A stretch of DNA of 64,000 bases from JAJRXR01 sp041402005 (GCA_041402005.1 JAWKTB010000006.1:1-64000), one strand, 5' to 3'. Shown: positions 1 to 9,208, counted from the first letter of the stretch. Notes: a model not told the origin generated them from the sequence alone. Program-made: numbers and translations.

Positions 1-10
1 TCCCCGTGCT

Positions 11-454
11 TCACGCCTCGACCGACAGCGGCGCCCGCTCGCCCTCGTCGCCGCCGGCGGGGCGTCCGCCGCGCTCGACCGCGAGCTTGTCCATCAGCAT
101 CTTCCAGGTCTCGACCTCGTACTCCAGCAGGTCGATCACCTTGCCGAGCCTCGCCGCGTCCTTGTTGAAGCTCGCCTCGATCAGCTCGTTATACATGAAG
201 GAGTACAGCGACTTGACCCGCTCGCCCAGCTCCGGGTCCGGGCCCGGGCGGACCGAGCCGAGCAGTTCGAGCACGATCGCCCGGCACTGGCTGAAGCCCG
301 AGTGCGCCTTCTCGTAGTCCTTGGCCTCAAGCCCCTCCCGGGCCTGCTGGGCGAAGCGGACCGCCCCCTCGAGCAGGAGCAGGCGCAGCTGCTCCGGGCT
401 GGCGGTCATGACCCGGGTGCGGAGGTACGCGGTGGCGGTGTTGGCCTGGCTCAT
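11..454 (-). CDS. fliS: Flagellar export chaperone FliS
   Basis: 147-residue FliS-type protein. FliS binds the C-terminal helix of flagellin in the cytosol, stops it polymerising early and escorts it to the flagellar export gate. The start of the family is plain: AYLRTRVMTASPEQLRLLLL near the N-terminus, then the helical segment around NELIEASFNKD. Length is usual for FliS plus an acidic, probably disordered tail. I chose the ATG at 454; an upstream GTG at 517 overlaps the fliD stop as GTGA, but its 21 extra residues look unlike FliS. It follows fliD directly, the usual gene order, so co-transcription is likely. Confidence 0.92.
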   Translation of the reverse strand: MSQANTATAYLRTRVMTASPEQLRLLLLEGAVRFAQQAREGLEAKDYEKAHSGFSQCRAIVLELLGSVRPGPDPELGERVKSLYSFMYNELIEASFNKDAARLGKVIDLLEYEVETWKMLMDKLAVERGGRPAGGDEGERAPLSVEA

Positions 455-513
455 CTCGCCACGCTTATCGGCGTCAGGGGCCCCCCGCTGAAGCGCCGCC
501 CCCCGACCCATGC

Positions 514-3351
514 TCACTGCACGGACCCGATCGAGCCCAGCGTCGAGTTCATGCTCTGGAGCTGGGCGATCGCCTGCTCCATCGCCAGGAACTGACGCTG
601 CAGCACCAGGCGCCTCGACTCGAGCTTGTCCGTGATCGAGTCGATCCGGTCCTGCTGGAGCTTGATCTGTGAGTCCAGCGAGTTCCGCTTGTTCGTCAGC
701 ACGCCCGAGATCGAGTCGATGTACCGGTTGGCGAACTCCTCGATCTGCCCGACTACGCCCAGTTCCGTGAACTGCGTCGCGGCCTCGGGGTCGGTCACCG
801 TCACCCCGTCGAACTGCTGCGTCCCCGAGTTCGGATCGACCACACGCCGCGCGAACAGCGCCTCGACCGCGTCGGGGTCTTCGGCCAGCGCCTCGCGGAA
901 GCGGTCGCTGTCGAGTGTCAGCTTACCCCCGTCACCGATCGTAATGCCGACGTCCGCCAGCGAGTCGAACCCTTCGATGAACCCGTCGTTGCTGCCAAGG
1001 ACGGTGCTGAAGAGCGCCGAGCGGAGCGAGATCGCCGTCCCGTCGCCGAGCAGCGTGCCCCGCTCCTCCGTCTCCTGCACGTAGCGCGTGTGGAAGTTGA
1101 CGCGATCGATCGCGTCGTTGAACGCCTTGATGAACGCCTTGACGTCGGTCTCGATCGTCGCGTCGTTCCGGGCGATGGTGAGCTGCACGGGCGTGTCGCT
1201 CGAGCTCTTGAGGTCGATGCTCACGCCGCTGAGCACCGAGTCGAGCGTGTTGGAGTCGCCCTGGAGGAGCACCGCGGTCGCGGGGTTGGTCGAGCCGAAG
1301 AAGACGACCGCGTCGTCGCCCTCGTCGAGGACGTCGAGGCCCAGGTCGAAGCCGTGGGTGTCCAGGATGAAGCGTCCGTCCACGCCAGTGTGGTTGGACG
1401 TGAAGCTCAGGCGGTAGGCGTTGCCCCCGCCCCCGTCGTTGATGATCGAGACGCCGACACCCGCCCCCGCGTCGTTGATCTTGTCCCGGACGTCCTCGAG
1501 GGTGTCCGTCGCGTCGAACTCGACCGTGACTTCGAACGAGCCGTCGATCTGATTATCCTCGGCGTCCGACGACTCGGACTCGCCCAGGATCCGGAGCTTC
1601 TTGGCGACCGAGCCGGTCGTGTCCTCGACCTTGATCGGGACCGCCCCGCCCGACGTGTCCTCAATCAGCAGGCCGTCGCCCGTGTCGTTGATGCGCGCGA
1701 TGAGGCTCGAGCCCTTCGCGGAGGCTTGGCCGTTGATCTCGTCGATCACGTCGCCGAGCGTCTTCGAGTCCGAGCCGACGTCGACGTTGAAGGTGATGCC
1801 CTGGGAGTCGGTGAAGCGGAGCGTGCCCGAGCCCACGCCGCCGCCGATCTCGCTCAGCCGTGTCGCCGTCGAGATGTACCTCAGTTGCAGCGAGCTCGAA
1901 TCCACCTTGCCCGTCGTCACGCCCCCGGCGCCGGTGTCGATGCCGAGGTCCGCGGCGGTCGTGTCCGCCGACGTGATGATCAGGTTGCTCCCGCCGGTCG
2001 TCTGATCGACGATCTTGATGCCGTTGCCCGCGTCGTTGAGCGAGGCGACCACGTCGCCGCCAGACTGCTCGTTGATCTCGCGGATGACGCCCTGGATCGT
2101 GGTCTGCCCGGAGACGTCGACGCTGAACGAGGAGCCGTCAGCGGTCGTGAAGTCCAGGCTCGTCAGGCTGGCCAGCCCGGAGCCGCCGTTGAGGCTCGAG
2201 AGGAGCGTCTCGCCGATGCCGGCGAAGATCCGATCGCCGTTGAGCGGGTTCGTGCCGACGACGCCCTCGTCGAAGCCGAGCGATTGGAGCGTGCCCTTGC
2301 CGCCGTCGCTCAGGGTGATCAGGAAGCCGCCGGTGTTCAGCGAGAGGCGCCCGTTGTCGGAGTCGATCGAGACGCTGACGGCGCCGGCGCCCGCGTCGTC
2401 GAGGGCGGCGTTGATCCGGTCCACGAGCCCGCCGACCGTGGAGACCGCCGCCTCAGTGACCTGGAGCTCTCCGTCCACCGTCTCGTAGATGTCCCCGAGG
2501 TTGATCTTGACGTTGGTCCCGCCCACGTTGATCGTGAAGTCGGCGCCGAGCAGCGAGTCCGACTTGAACCGGATCCCGGACCCGTCGAGCAGGGCGCTCA
2601 AGGCGGTGTTCGCGTTGAGGCCGTAGACCGTCGAGCCCTCGAGGATCGTCGTCGTCCCGGCGTCGGTGTCGGCCGCGATGCCGAGCGTCTCGACCGTGTC
2701 GCGCGTGCCGACGTTTGCGACGCTGACGGTCGAGCCGTTGCCGTCGATGACGAACCGCCCGTCCTCGACGCTGGCGGTGACGCCCGCGCCCGAGTCGTTG
2801 ATCGCGTTGAGCACGTCCTCGACCGTCGCCACCCGCGAGAGGTCCACCTCGGTGGTGGTCGAGCCGCCGACGGTGATGCGGATCTTGCCGCGCTCGATCC
2901 CGTCCCCGCCGTTGAGCTGCGCGAGGTTCGTGATCCGATCGAGGCGGGCGCGGTTGTCCTCGAAGGTGAGGCTGCCGATGCCCGCGGCGGACGTGTCGCG
3001 ATCCGAAAACCCGCGCGACAGGAGTTGCCTCGCCGACACGAGCCGGTCGACGATGAACGAGTACGTCCCGGGCGCCGCCCCGGCGCCCGCGGTCGCGCTC
3101 AGCACGTCCGAGTCTGAACTCGTCGCGCTCTTGGCGTCAAACGTCAGCGACGTGCGGAACTTCGCCGCCGCCGTCTTGAGCGCGCTCAGCCTCGAGTTCA
3201 GGTCCAGGTACGCCGCCTGCTGGGTCTGGAGCTGGAGCAGCCTGTTCTGCGCCAGCGTCCGAGGGCGCGCCTCGACCGCCAGCAACTGCTCGATCAGCGA
3301 CGCCGTGTCGATCCCGCTGAACAGCCCGACGCCAGACGTGATGCCGCCCAT
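514..3351 (-). CDS. fliD: Flagellar hook-associated protein 2 (filament cap FliD)
   Basis: 945 residues, about twice the length of enterobacterial FliD. FliD forms the pentameric cap at the filament tip that folds arriving flagellin. The N-terminal domain is clear (GLFSGIDTASLIEQLL, residues 9-24, followed by a coiled coil), and so is the C-terminal domain (residues about 690-945, ending in a long helix). The middle is expanded by roughly five flagellin-IN-like units with the pattern T-EDV-D-IN--GAGV-AS, near residues 170, 300, 420, 530 and 620. The expansion probably enlarges the surface-exposed part of the cap. An AAGGG stretch lies upstream of the ATG. The next gene is fliS. Confidence 0.95.
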   Translation of the reverse strand: MGGITSGVGLFSGIDTASLIEQLLAVEARPRTLAQNRLLQLQTQQAAYLDLNSRLSALKTAAAKFRTSLTFDAKSATSSDSDVLSATAGAGAAPGTYSFIVDRLVSARQLLSRGFSDRDTSAAGIGSLTFEDNRARLDRITNLAQLNGGDGIERGKIRITVGGSTTTEVDLSRVATVEDVLNAINDSGAGVTASVEDGRFVIDGNGSTVSVANVGTRDTVETLGIAADTDAGTTTILEGSTVYGLNANTALSALLDGSGIRFKSDSLLGADFTINVGGTNVKINLGDIYETVDGELQVTEAAVSTVGGLVDRINAALDDAGAGAVSVSIDSDNGRLSLNTGGFLITLSDGGKGTLQSLGFDEGVVGTNPLNGDRIFAGIGETLLSSLNGGSGLASLTSLDFTTADGSSFSVDVSGQTTIQGVIREINEQSGGDVVASLNDAGNGIKIVDQTTGGSNLIITSADTTAADLGIDTGAGGVTTGKVDSSSLQLRYISTATRLSEIGGGVGSGTLRFTDSQGITFNVDVGSDSKTLGDVIDEINGQASAKGSSLIARINDTGDGLLIEDTSGGAVPIKVEDTTGSVAKKLRILGESESSDAEDNQIDGSFEVTVEFDATDTLEDVRDKINDAGAGVGVSIINDGGGGNAYRLSFTSNHTGVDGRFILDTHGFDLGLDVLDEGDDAVVFFGSTNPATAVLLQGDSNTLDSVLSGVSIDLKSSSDTPVQLTIARNDATIETDVKAFIKAFNDAIDRVNFHTRYVQETEERGTLLGDGTAISLRSALFSTVLGSNDGFIEGFDSLADVGITIGDGGKLTLDSDRFREALAEDPDAVEALFARRVVDPNSGTQQFDGVTVTDPEAATQFTELGVVGQIEEFANRYIDSISGVLTNKRNSLDSQIKLQQDRIDSITDKLESRRLVLQRQFLAMEQAIAQLQSMNSTLGSIGSVQ

Positions 3352-3382
3352 GCCCTTGACCCTTCCCGCGCCCCGTGGCGCC

Positions 3383-3586
3383 TCAGCCCGTCTCCCGAGC
3401 CCCCGAGCCCGAGCCCCACCCGATCCCGCTCACGCCCCCCTCGCGACGGCACGGGCGGTCCAGACCCGCCCGACGCAGCCGCAGGCAGTCCCCCGCCCAC
3501 TGCGCCAGCACGCGCCCGAAGACGCGACGCGCCTCCTCGCGCGCCGCCTCTCCCCGCGCCGTCCGCTCGATCTCAACAACGCTCAT
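3383..3586 (-). CDS. Small basic protein upstream of fliD (hypothetical)
   Basis: 67 residues, not recognised. The N-terminal half (MSVVEIERTARGEAAREEAR) is helical and charged; the rest is Arg- and Gly-rich. The reason to call it is a GGAG Shine-Dalgarno 8 nt before the ATG at 3586, its orientation, and its place immediately upstream of fliD and fliS. It could be a small flagellar accessory protein, but nothing in the sequence names it. The tail is compositionally weak, so an overcall is possible. Confidence 0.35.
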   Translation of the reverse strand: MSVVEIERTARGEAAREEARRVFGRVLAQWAGDCLRLRRAGLDRPCRREGGVSGIGWGSGSGARETG

Positions 3587-3792
3587 GCCGATGTCTCCGG
3601 CGTCCGAACCGCCCGTGCGCCTGCATCGGCCCCTCTCACGCCGGGCCTGCAATCCACCCGCGGGCGCGCTTGATGAGGTCGGTCCCTCCCCCCTGGATCG
3701 GCAGGATCGACGCCCCCCTTGCCCGCAATCCACGCCGGATCGCGCAGTTCGTGCGCTCATCGCCCGCCGAACATCTCCCGGCGCTTCCGACG

Positions 3793-3798
3793 TAGGAT
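3793..3798 (+). promoter_or_regulatory. TAGGAT -10-like box
   Basis: TAGGAT ends 10 nt before the ATG at 3809. It belongs to the TAnnnT boxes found just upstream of many starts here; spacing is looser than the usual 6 nt. Confidence 0.4.
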
Positions 3799-3808
3799 CA
3801 ACCCCCCG

Positions 3809-4492
3809 ATGACCGATCCAGAGCCCATGCCAACGCCCGTCCCGACGCCGCCGCCCTCCGGGGTCATCCTCCTGGGTTCCAAGCTCGTCGCCGCCCTGCT
3901 CCTGCTGTCGAGCCTGGTCGGCCTGGGCCTGGCTCTGTTCGGCGCCCCGGCGGTCGTCGTCGGCATGTTCGCATTCGAGCTCGTGACGCTCGTCGCCGTC
4001 GTCTTCGCCGTCCTCGCCGCCTTCGGTCGCTTCGCCGACGGCTGGGCCTTGGCGATGGCCTGCGTCGCGGGCACCGTCTTCGCCGCCAGCGCGCTGGGGT
4101 ACATCGACGGGCGCCCGAACTTCCTGACCTCGCCCGACGCCGCCCGTGTGCTCAAGGGGCTCGTCGTCGCGCGCGTCTCGCTCGCCGGCGTCGTGGCGCT
4201 CCTCGCGACGCTCGCCGTCTTCTCGCGAAACCCGAGGTCGTGGCGCCACTTCCTGATCGGCGCGGGGCTCGGGCTCCCCGTCCTCCTCGCCCTGGCCATC
4301 GCCTGGAAGATCGGTCGTCCCTGGCTGCTCACCCCCCAGACCGGGCCCATCGAGATCCTCCGTCTGGGCGTCCTGGTCCTGGGCTCGGTCGTCCTCGCCG
4401 TCATGTTCTCGGCCGCGGTCCACAACGTCATCCGGGCCTACGAAGTGGGTTTGGACGACCAGCGCCCGAACAACGACGCCGCCGGCGCCTGA
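3809..4492 (+). CDS. Multi-pass membrane protein (hypothetical)
   Basis: 227 residues with a Pro-rich cytoplasmic start and about six hydrophobic segments (near residues 17-40, 45-65, 70-90, 112-130, 145-165 and 185-205). I do not recognise the family. The ATG at 3809 is preferred over one at 3719 because the upstream part is Arg/Pro noise and because a TAGGAT box precedes 3809. It lies 39 nt before the DUF4230 gene on the same strand, so the two may be co-transcribed. Confidence 0.75.
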   Translation: MTDPEPMPTPVPTPPPSGVILLGSKLVAALLLLSSLVGLGLALFGAPAVVVGMFAFELVTLVAVVFAVLAAFGRFADGWALAMACVAGTVFAASALGYIDGRPNFLTSPDAARVLKGLVVARVSLAGVVALLATLAVFSRNPRSWRHFLIGAGLGLPVLLALAIAWKIGRPWLLTPQTGPIEILRLGVLVLGSVVLAVMFSAAVHNVIRAYEVGLDDQRPNNDAAGA

Positions 4493-4531
4493 CCCGCGGA
4501 ACCGCCGCCGATTTTCCCCCAATAATCCCGC

Positions 4532-5209
4532 ATGGGTGACCTCTTCACGGTCTTCGTGCTGTTGGCCGGTGTCTTCTGCCTGGGCGGGCTCGTCTTCTTC
4601 CTCGTCATGCGCTTCTTCCGCTCCGGCGCGCACAAGCCCCAGACCACCACCGACCTCCGCCTGATCACCGAGCGCGTCCGCGCCGTCGGCAAGCTCGTCG
4701 GCCTCGAGGTCCACGCCAAGGAGATCGCCACCGCCAAGCGAGGCTGGTCGTGGATCCCCCCGATTCTGCTCACCCAGGCCAAGCTCGCGATGATCTTCCA
4801 GTTCGAGAAGCAGTACTCGGTCGAGCTGGGCGTGGTGACGCAGGACCACGTCGAGGAGCTGGGCGGCGGGCGGTACCGCCTGACGCTCCCGCCGATCCAG
4901 GGCTCGCTGCGACTCGTGGACGTCGTGCCCTACGACATCCAGCAGGGTCGCGTGCTGGGCCTGCTCGACGTCATCGCGATGAACGCCGATCGCCAGGGCG
5001 AGCTGATGAAGGTCGCGCAGCAGCAAGCCGCGGAGCTGTTCGATCGCTCCGACGAGCGCTACACCGCCCAGGCCCGCGAGGCGGTCGAGCGCCAGCTCCG
5101 CTCCCTGCTCGCGCTGTTCGACGTGGACCTCGACATCATCTGGTCCGAGCCGCGGACGCACGAGCAGCCCCGCGTCGTCCTCGACCAGGACACCCGCGTC
5201 ACGAGTTGA
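4532..5209 (+). CDS. DUF4230 domain-containing membrane-anchored protein
   Basis: 225 residues: one N-terminal membrane helix (residues 5-28), then a soluble domain with the family's signature block around KLVGLEVHAKEIATA, LLTQAKLAMIFQFEK and a C-terminal helix rich in Gln and Arg (EAVERQLRSLL). DUF4230 proteins are membrane-anchored and of unknown function. Length fits. The start is the ATG at 4532; AATAAT lies 5 nt ahead of it. A GC-rich hairpin with a T run follows the stop. Confidence 0.8.
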   Translation: MGDLFTVFVLLAGVFCLGGLVFFLVMRFFRSGAHKPQTTTDLRLITERVRAVGKLVGLEVHAKEIATAKRGWSWIPPILLTQAKLAMIFQFEKQYSVELGVVTQDHVEELGGGRYRLTLPPIQGSLRLVDVVPYDIQQGRVLGLLDVIAMNADRQGELMKVAQQQAAELFDRSDERYTAQAREAVERQLRSLLALFDVDLDIIWSEPRTHEQPRVVLDQDTRVTS

Positions 5210-5237
5210 CCAAGCCTTGCCTGCGCTCCCCCCGGTG

Positions 5238-5264
5238 GGGCCGGTTTCCAACCGGCCCAAGTTT
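5238..5264 (+). terminator. Hairpin of repeat family G acting as terminator
   Basis: Perfect 9-bp stem (GGGCCGGTT / AACCGGCCC) with a TCC loop, followed by AAGTTTT. It sits 28 nt after the DUF4230 stop. The same palindrome recurs at 9894, 11638 and 31981, so this is a dispersed repeat that also has the form of an intrinsic terminator. Confidence 0.6.
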
Positions 5265-5354
5265 TCCTCTTTGATCTGATTCCTGCATCGTGACGCGATC
5301 GCAAATGACGCCGTCGTCGCGCACGAAGATGCCCGACCGGCCCAACCGGGGGGC

Positions 5355-6233
5355 TCAGGTCGCGCTCGGGTGCCAGATCGTCTTCACCTCGACGAACGCC
5401 TCGATCCACCAGGGGTCCTCGCAGACCTCGTCGTCGAGCCAGTCGTGACCCGACACCTCGCGGATCGTGACGCGTTTGAGGTTCTCGGCCGCCCCCTCGC
5501 GGAGCGTCCTGGCCTCGTCGTCGCTCAGGCCCGCCGCGTGGATCGCGTCGATCCCCGAGTGGCTCGAGAAGTGGGGGGCCAGCTCCTCGCGAAGCCCCGT
5601 GAGCACGTTCACGACGCCCCCGGGTAGGTCGCTCGTCGCCAGCGCCTCCGCCAGCACGCACGCCAGCACGGGGTTCGTCTCGCCCGCGAGCACGACGCAC
5701 GCGTTCCCGGCGCACAGCGCCGGCGCCACCAGCGAGACGAGCCCCAGCACCGGGAAATCATCGGGGCAGACCACCCCGACCACCCCCGTCGCCTCGGGCA
5801 CGCTGAAGTTGTGGTACGGGCCTGCCACCGGGTTCGCGCACCCCAAGACCTGCGGGTACTTGTCGCACCACCCCGCGTAGTGCATCACCCGGTCGATCGC
5901 ACACGCGACCTCACGCTCCAGCTCCCCCTTCTTGCGACCACCAGGCGCGACCGCCAGCGCCGTCGCCAGCTCGTCGCGCTTGCCCTCGATCATCTCGGCG
6001 AGGCGGTACATGATCTGCCCGCGCAGGTACGACGTTGCCCCCGCCCACCCGGGCTGGGCCTTGGCCGCGGCCTCGACCGCTTCGCGCAGGTCCTTCCGGC
6101 TCGCCCGACAGACGTACGCCGCGGGCGTCTCCTCCGTCCCGCCCACGGGCGTCACGCGTCCTGACTCCGACCGAGGGAACTTGCCCCCGATCAGGAGCTT
6201 GTACGTCTTGGTCACGTCCAGGCGGCTGCCCAT
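5355..6233 (-). CDS. Truncated aldehyde dehydrogenase-family protein lacking the catalytic domain
   Basis: 292 residues resembling the NAD-binding half of aldehyde dehydrogenases: TYKLLIGGKFPRSESGR at the start, the AxxAxxWA region, GVVGVVCPDDFPVLG and GGVVNVLTGL. The catalytic half with the nucleophilic Cys (GQxC) is absent. The short tail (EVSGHDWLDDEVC...WHPSAT) is coherent and acidic, so this does not look like a fresh truncation. Family knowledge: inactive or helper ALDH homologues occur beside full-length ones. Here a full-length ALDH (7550-9052) and deoC (10616-11602) lie nearby on the same strand, suggesting a joint role in aldehyde oxidation after deoxyribose phosphate cleavage. That role is inference. 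Confidence 0.8.
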   Translation of the reverse strand: MGSRLDVTKTYKLLIGGKFPRSESGRVTPVGGTEETPAAYVCRASRKDLREAVEAAAKAQPGWAGATSYLRGQIMYRLAEMIEGKRDELATALAVAPGGRKKGELEREVACAIDRVMHYAGWCDKYPQVLGCANPVAGPYHNFSVPEATGVVGVVCPDDFPVLGLVSLVAPALCAGNACVVLAGETNPVLACVLAEALATSDLPGGVVNVLTGLREELAPHFSSHSGIDAIHAAGLSDDEARTLREGAAENLKRVTIREVSGHDWLDDEVCEDPWWIEAFVEVKTIWHPSAT

Positions 6234-6240
6234 CGCGTCC

Positions 6241-6999
6241 TCACTGTCCCAGGCGGCAGGTCATCGTCACCTGCGCCCGCACCGTGATCTGTCCCGACTC
6301 GACGGGCGTCGCCGACGCGTCCATCGCCATCATCTCCATGCCCCTGGCCGCGTACACCGGTCGCGGCGGCTCCGCTCCCTGCTCGCTCACCTCCTCGACC
6401 CGCTCGACCTTCATCCCCATCGCCCCCGCGACCGCGTCCGCCTTCGCCCGCGCCGTCGTGACGGCGCGCCGCAGGGCCTCGAGCTGCGCCCGCTCCGGGT
6501 TGCGAAGCTGGAACGAGATCCCCATCGACTCGTTGGCGCCGTGCTCGACCGCGACGTCTACGACGTCCCCCACGCGCTTCACGTCGTCCACCCGGACCAT
6601 GACGGTGTTCGATGCCCGGTATCCGACGATCCGGGGCACGTCCCGCCCCCGCCCGCTCTCGTACACCGGGCTGAGCGAGATCTGCGATGTCTGGAGCATC
6701 ATCCCCTCGACATCGAGGTCCTTCACGTCCGCGATCAGCTTGCCCAGGATCTCGTTGACCTGGCGCTGCGCGTCGCTGGCGGTATCCGCCTGCGCCGTCG
6801 CCCCCAGCGTGATCTGCGCCCGGTCGGGCTCGACCGAGACCTCTCCCGAGCCGACGACGTTGACGCGCGTCGCGTCCGGCGCCGGGCGCGTCGCGTCCTC
6901 GGGCCCCGCCGCGCCGAACATCGCGAGCGAGCCGATCGCAAGCCCGCCGACGATCGCCGCCGACACCACGCCCTTCCAGCCTGTCCGCCTCGCCGTCAT
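6241..6999 (-). CDS. SIMPL domain (DUF541) periplasmic protein
   Basis: 252 residues: N-terminal membrane/signal segment (residues 10-30), then a SIMPL domain beginning VNVVGSGEVSVEPDRAQITLG and containing GYRASNTVMVRVDDV and the ARAKADAVAGAMG helix typical of the family. SIMPL proteins are periplasmic or surface proteins of poorly defined function, some oligomeric. A GGGAGG Shine-Dalgarno lies about 6 nt before the ATG. It sits between two ALDH-type genes, 13 nt after the GNAT gene, in what looks like one minus-strand operon. Confidence 0.88.
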   Translation of the reverse strand: MTARRTGWKGVVSAAIVGGLAIGSLAMFGAAGPEDATRPAPDATRVNVVGSGEVSVEPDRAQITLGATAQADTASDAQRQVNEILGKLIADVKDLDVEGMMLQTSQISLSPVYESGRGRDVPRIVGYRASNTVMVRVDDVKRVGDVVDVAVEHGANESMGISFQLRNPERAQLEALRRAVTTARAKADAVAGAMGMKVERVEEVSEQGAEPPRPVYAARGMEMMAMDASATPVESGQITVRAQVTMTCRLGQ

Positions 7000-7012
7000 C
7001 GTCCGCCTCCCG

Positions 7013-7516
7013 TCAGAGCCGCAGCTCCATCTCGATCTCGTGTCGGATCGGGATCCCGTCCATGCCGATGTCGGGGATCTCCGACTTGAGCTTGCGCGCC
7101 TCCGTCACCGCGCCGCGGTGCAGGGCGACCATCTCGAACTCCCGTCGCTGGTAGAAGCGCATCGCCGGCGTATTGTCGTTGGTCGTCACGAGCCATAGAC
7201 GTTTGCAGCCGCGCTCGCGCGCGACGGCCCGCACCTCGGCCAGCAGACACGTGCCGATCCCCCCGTGCCCCGCCAGGGAGTTGTGGGTGACGATCTCGCA
7301 GTCGTCGCCATCGATGTTGTAGGTGATCAGCCCGATCGGCTCGTCGCCGCGCCACGCCGCGAACCCGGGCAGCTCGTCCGCGTCGAATCGGCGCCCGCGC
7401 GACACCTGGACCGTCGTCGCCCAGTACTGGCGCAGCACCCGCTGCGCCCACGCGCGGTCCTCGCGCGTCAGCGCCCGCACCTCGAACCCGGAACCAATGC
7501 CCGCCTCCATCTCCAT
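7013..7516 (-). CDS. GNAT family N-acetyltransferase
   Basis: 167 residues with the GNAT fold pattern: FEVRALTREDRAWAQRVL at the start, IGLITYNIDGDDCEI as the central strand pair, GGIGTCLLAEVRAVARE as the acetyl-CoA-binding Q/RxxGxG/A region (degenerate), and LVTTNDNTPAMRFYQRREF near the end. It transfers an acetyl group from acetyl-CoA to an unknown amine. The ATG at 7516 follows GGAGG by about 10 nt; a GTG at 7549 abuts the stop of the upstream ALDH and is the alternative start. Confidence 0.88.
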   Translation of the reverse strand: MEMEAGIGSGFEVRALTREDRAWAQRVLRQYWATTVQVSRGRRFDADELPGFAAWRGDEPIGLITYNIDGDDCEIVTHNSLAGHGGIGTCLLAEVRAVARERGCKRLWLVTTNDNTPAMRFYQRREFEMVALHRGAVTEARKLKSEIPDIGMDGIPIRHEIEMELRL

Positions 7517-7549
7517 CACGCGCCGTCCCTCCGCACGACCCAAGCCCAC

Positions 7550-9052
7550 TCACACCCGCACGTACGCCCGGAGCCCGTGCATCCCGCCTTCGCGACCGAA
7601 CCCGGACTCCTTGAACCCGCCGAACGGGCTCGCCGGGTCGAACTTGTTGTACGTGTTCAGCCAGACCACGCCCGCCTTGAGCTTGCTGGCGATCTCGAAG
7701 ATCTTGGAGCCCTTGTCCGTCCAGACGCCGGCCGCCAGGCCGTAGGGCGTGTTGTTCGCCCGCGAGATCGCCTCCTCGGGCGTCCGGAAGCTCATCACGG
7801 CGAGCACCGGGCCGAAGATCTCCTCGCGCGCGATCGTGTGCGAGGGCTGCACCCCCGTGAAGAAGCACGGGCGACACCAGTTGCCCCGCTCGGGCAGGGC
7901 CGAGCCGTTGGCCTCGTGCAGCGTCGCCCCCTCTTCCCGCCCGGAGTCGAGGTACTTCTCAATCGTCGCCAGCTGCGCCTTGGAGTTGATCGCCCCGACG
8001 TCCGTGTTCTTGTCGAGCGGGTCGCCAACGCGCAAACTCTTGAGCCGGTGCTCCAGCTTCGCGACCACCTCTGGGAGAACGCTCTCCTGCACGAACAGAC
8101 GGCTGCCCGCGCAGCACACGTGCCCCTGATTGAAGTAGATCCCCTGGATGATCCCCTCGATCGCCTGATCGATGGAGGCGTCCTCGAAGATGATGTTCGG
8201 GCTCTTGCCGCCCAGTTCGAGCGTGAGCTTCTTCTGCGTCCCCGCGACCGCCCTGGCGATCACCTTGCCGACTTCCGTCGAGCCCGTGAACGCGATCTTG
8301 TCCACGCCAGGGTGGTTGACGATGGCGGCGCCGGTGGCGCCGGCCCCCGTCACGATGTTCACCACCCCCTTGGGGATCCCCACCTCGCGGCAGATCTCTC
8401 CGAGCACCAGCGCCGTCAGGGGCGTCGTCTCCGCCGGCTTGAGCACCACCGTGTTCCCGCACGCCAGCGCCGGCGCCACCTTCCACGCTGCCATCAGCAG
8501 CGGGAAGTTCCACGGGATCACCTGCCCGCACACCCCGATGGGCTCGGGCTCCTTGCCCGCGAACGCGAACCGCAGCTTGTCCGCCCACCCCGCGTGGTAG
8601 AAGAAATGGGCCGCGGCCAGGGGCACGTCCACATCACGGCTCTCGCGGATCGCCTTGCCGCCATCCATGGACTCGAGGACCGCCAACTCCCGCGCCCGCT
8701 CCTGGATCCGGCGCGCCAGGCGGTAGATCAGCTTGCCCCGCTCCTTCGCGGGCATCTTCTTCCACGCCGGCAGCGCCTTGCGGGCGGCCTTGACCGCCCG
8801 GTCCACGTCCTCGGCGCCAGCCTCGCCGACCTCGCAGATCGTCTCGTCCGTCGCCGGGCTCACGGAGGCGAACCACTTGCCCCCGGCCGGATCGACGAAC
8901 TCACCCCCGATGAACAGCCCGTACCGCTCCCGGATCGCGGGGCGGACCTTCTCCGGCGCCGGGTCGTACTCCCAAACCCCGGAGAACGCCAGCGGCGTCA
9001 GCACCGCCTGCGGTCCTGCTGGCTGCCCGGTCCCTCGGGTCGCGGTCGTCAT
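7550..9052 (-). CDS. NAD(P)-dependent aldehyde dehydrogenase
   Basis: 500 residues, full-length ALDH. Visible landmarks are the Rossmann region (VIPWNFPLLMAAWKVAPAL, GGVVNIVTGAG), the general-base motif ELGGKSPNIIF, the catalytic Cys in NQGHVCCAGSR, and the C-terminal PFGGFKESGFGRE. It oxidises an aldehyde to the acid with NAD(P); the substrate is not evident. With deoC close by, acetaldehyde is a reasonable guess. The ATG at 9052 is preferred to a GTG at 9055 because a TAGAAT box ends exactly 6 nt before it. Confidence 0.93.
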   Translation of the reverse strand: MTTATRGTGQPAGPQAVLTPLAFSGVWEYDPAPEKVRPAIRERYGLFIGGEFVDPAGGKWFASVSPATDETICEVGEAGAEDVDRAVKAARKALPAWKKMPAKERGKLIYRLARRIQERARELAVLESMDGGKAIRESRDVDVPLAAAHFFYHAGWADKLRFAFAGKEPEPIGVCGQVIPWNFPLLMAAWKVAPALACGNTVVLKPAETTPLTALVLGEICREVGIPKGVVNIVTGAGATGAAIVNHPGVDKIAFTGSTEVGKVIARAVAGTQKKLTLELGGKSPNIIFEDASIDQAIEGIIQGIYFNQGHVCCAGSRLFVQESVLPEVVAKLEHRLKSLRVGDPLDKNTDVGAINSKAQLATIEKYLDSGREEGATLHEANGSALPERGNWCRPCFFTGVQPSHTIAREEIFGPVLAVMSFRTPEEAISRANNTPYGLAAGVWTDKGSKIFEIASKLKAGVVWLNTYNKFDPASPFGGFKESGFGREGGMHGLRAYVRV

Positions 9053-9058
9053 CACCCC

Positions 9059-9064
9059 ATTCTA
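9059..9064 (-). promoter_or_regulatory. TAGAAT -10 box, leaderless start
   Basis: TAGAAT, then GGGGTG (6 nt), then the ATG of the aldehyde dehydrogenase. No Shine-Dalgarno fits in between, so the transcript probably begins at or next to the start codon. Confidence 0.6.
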
Positions 9065-9208
9065 CGGCGACCCACCCGTCCCCCCGGCGCCCCCGGTTAT
9101 CGCCCATCTGTGACGCCTCGACCGCCTACACCGCCGCCATCGCCCCGATCCGAGCCCCCGACTCCCCCGATCGCGTGCCCCCCGATCCCGCCGTGGCACG
9201 TTTCACAC

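Noticed and set aside
3383..5260. 625-codon minus-strand open frame
   Set aside because: It is antisense to the DUF4230 and membrane-protein genes and is almost only Asp/Glu/Arg/Gly. Just the last 67 codons, with their own Shine-Dalgarno, were kept.
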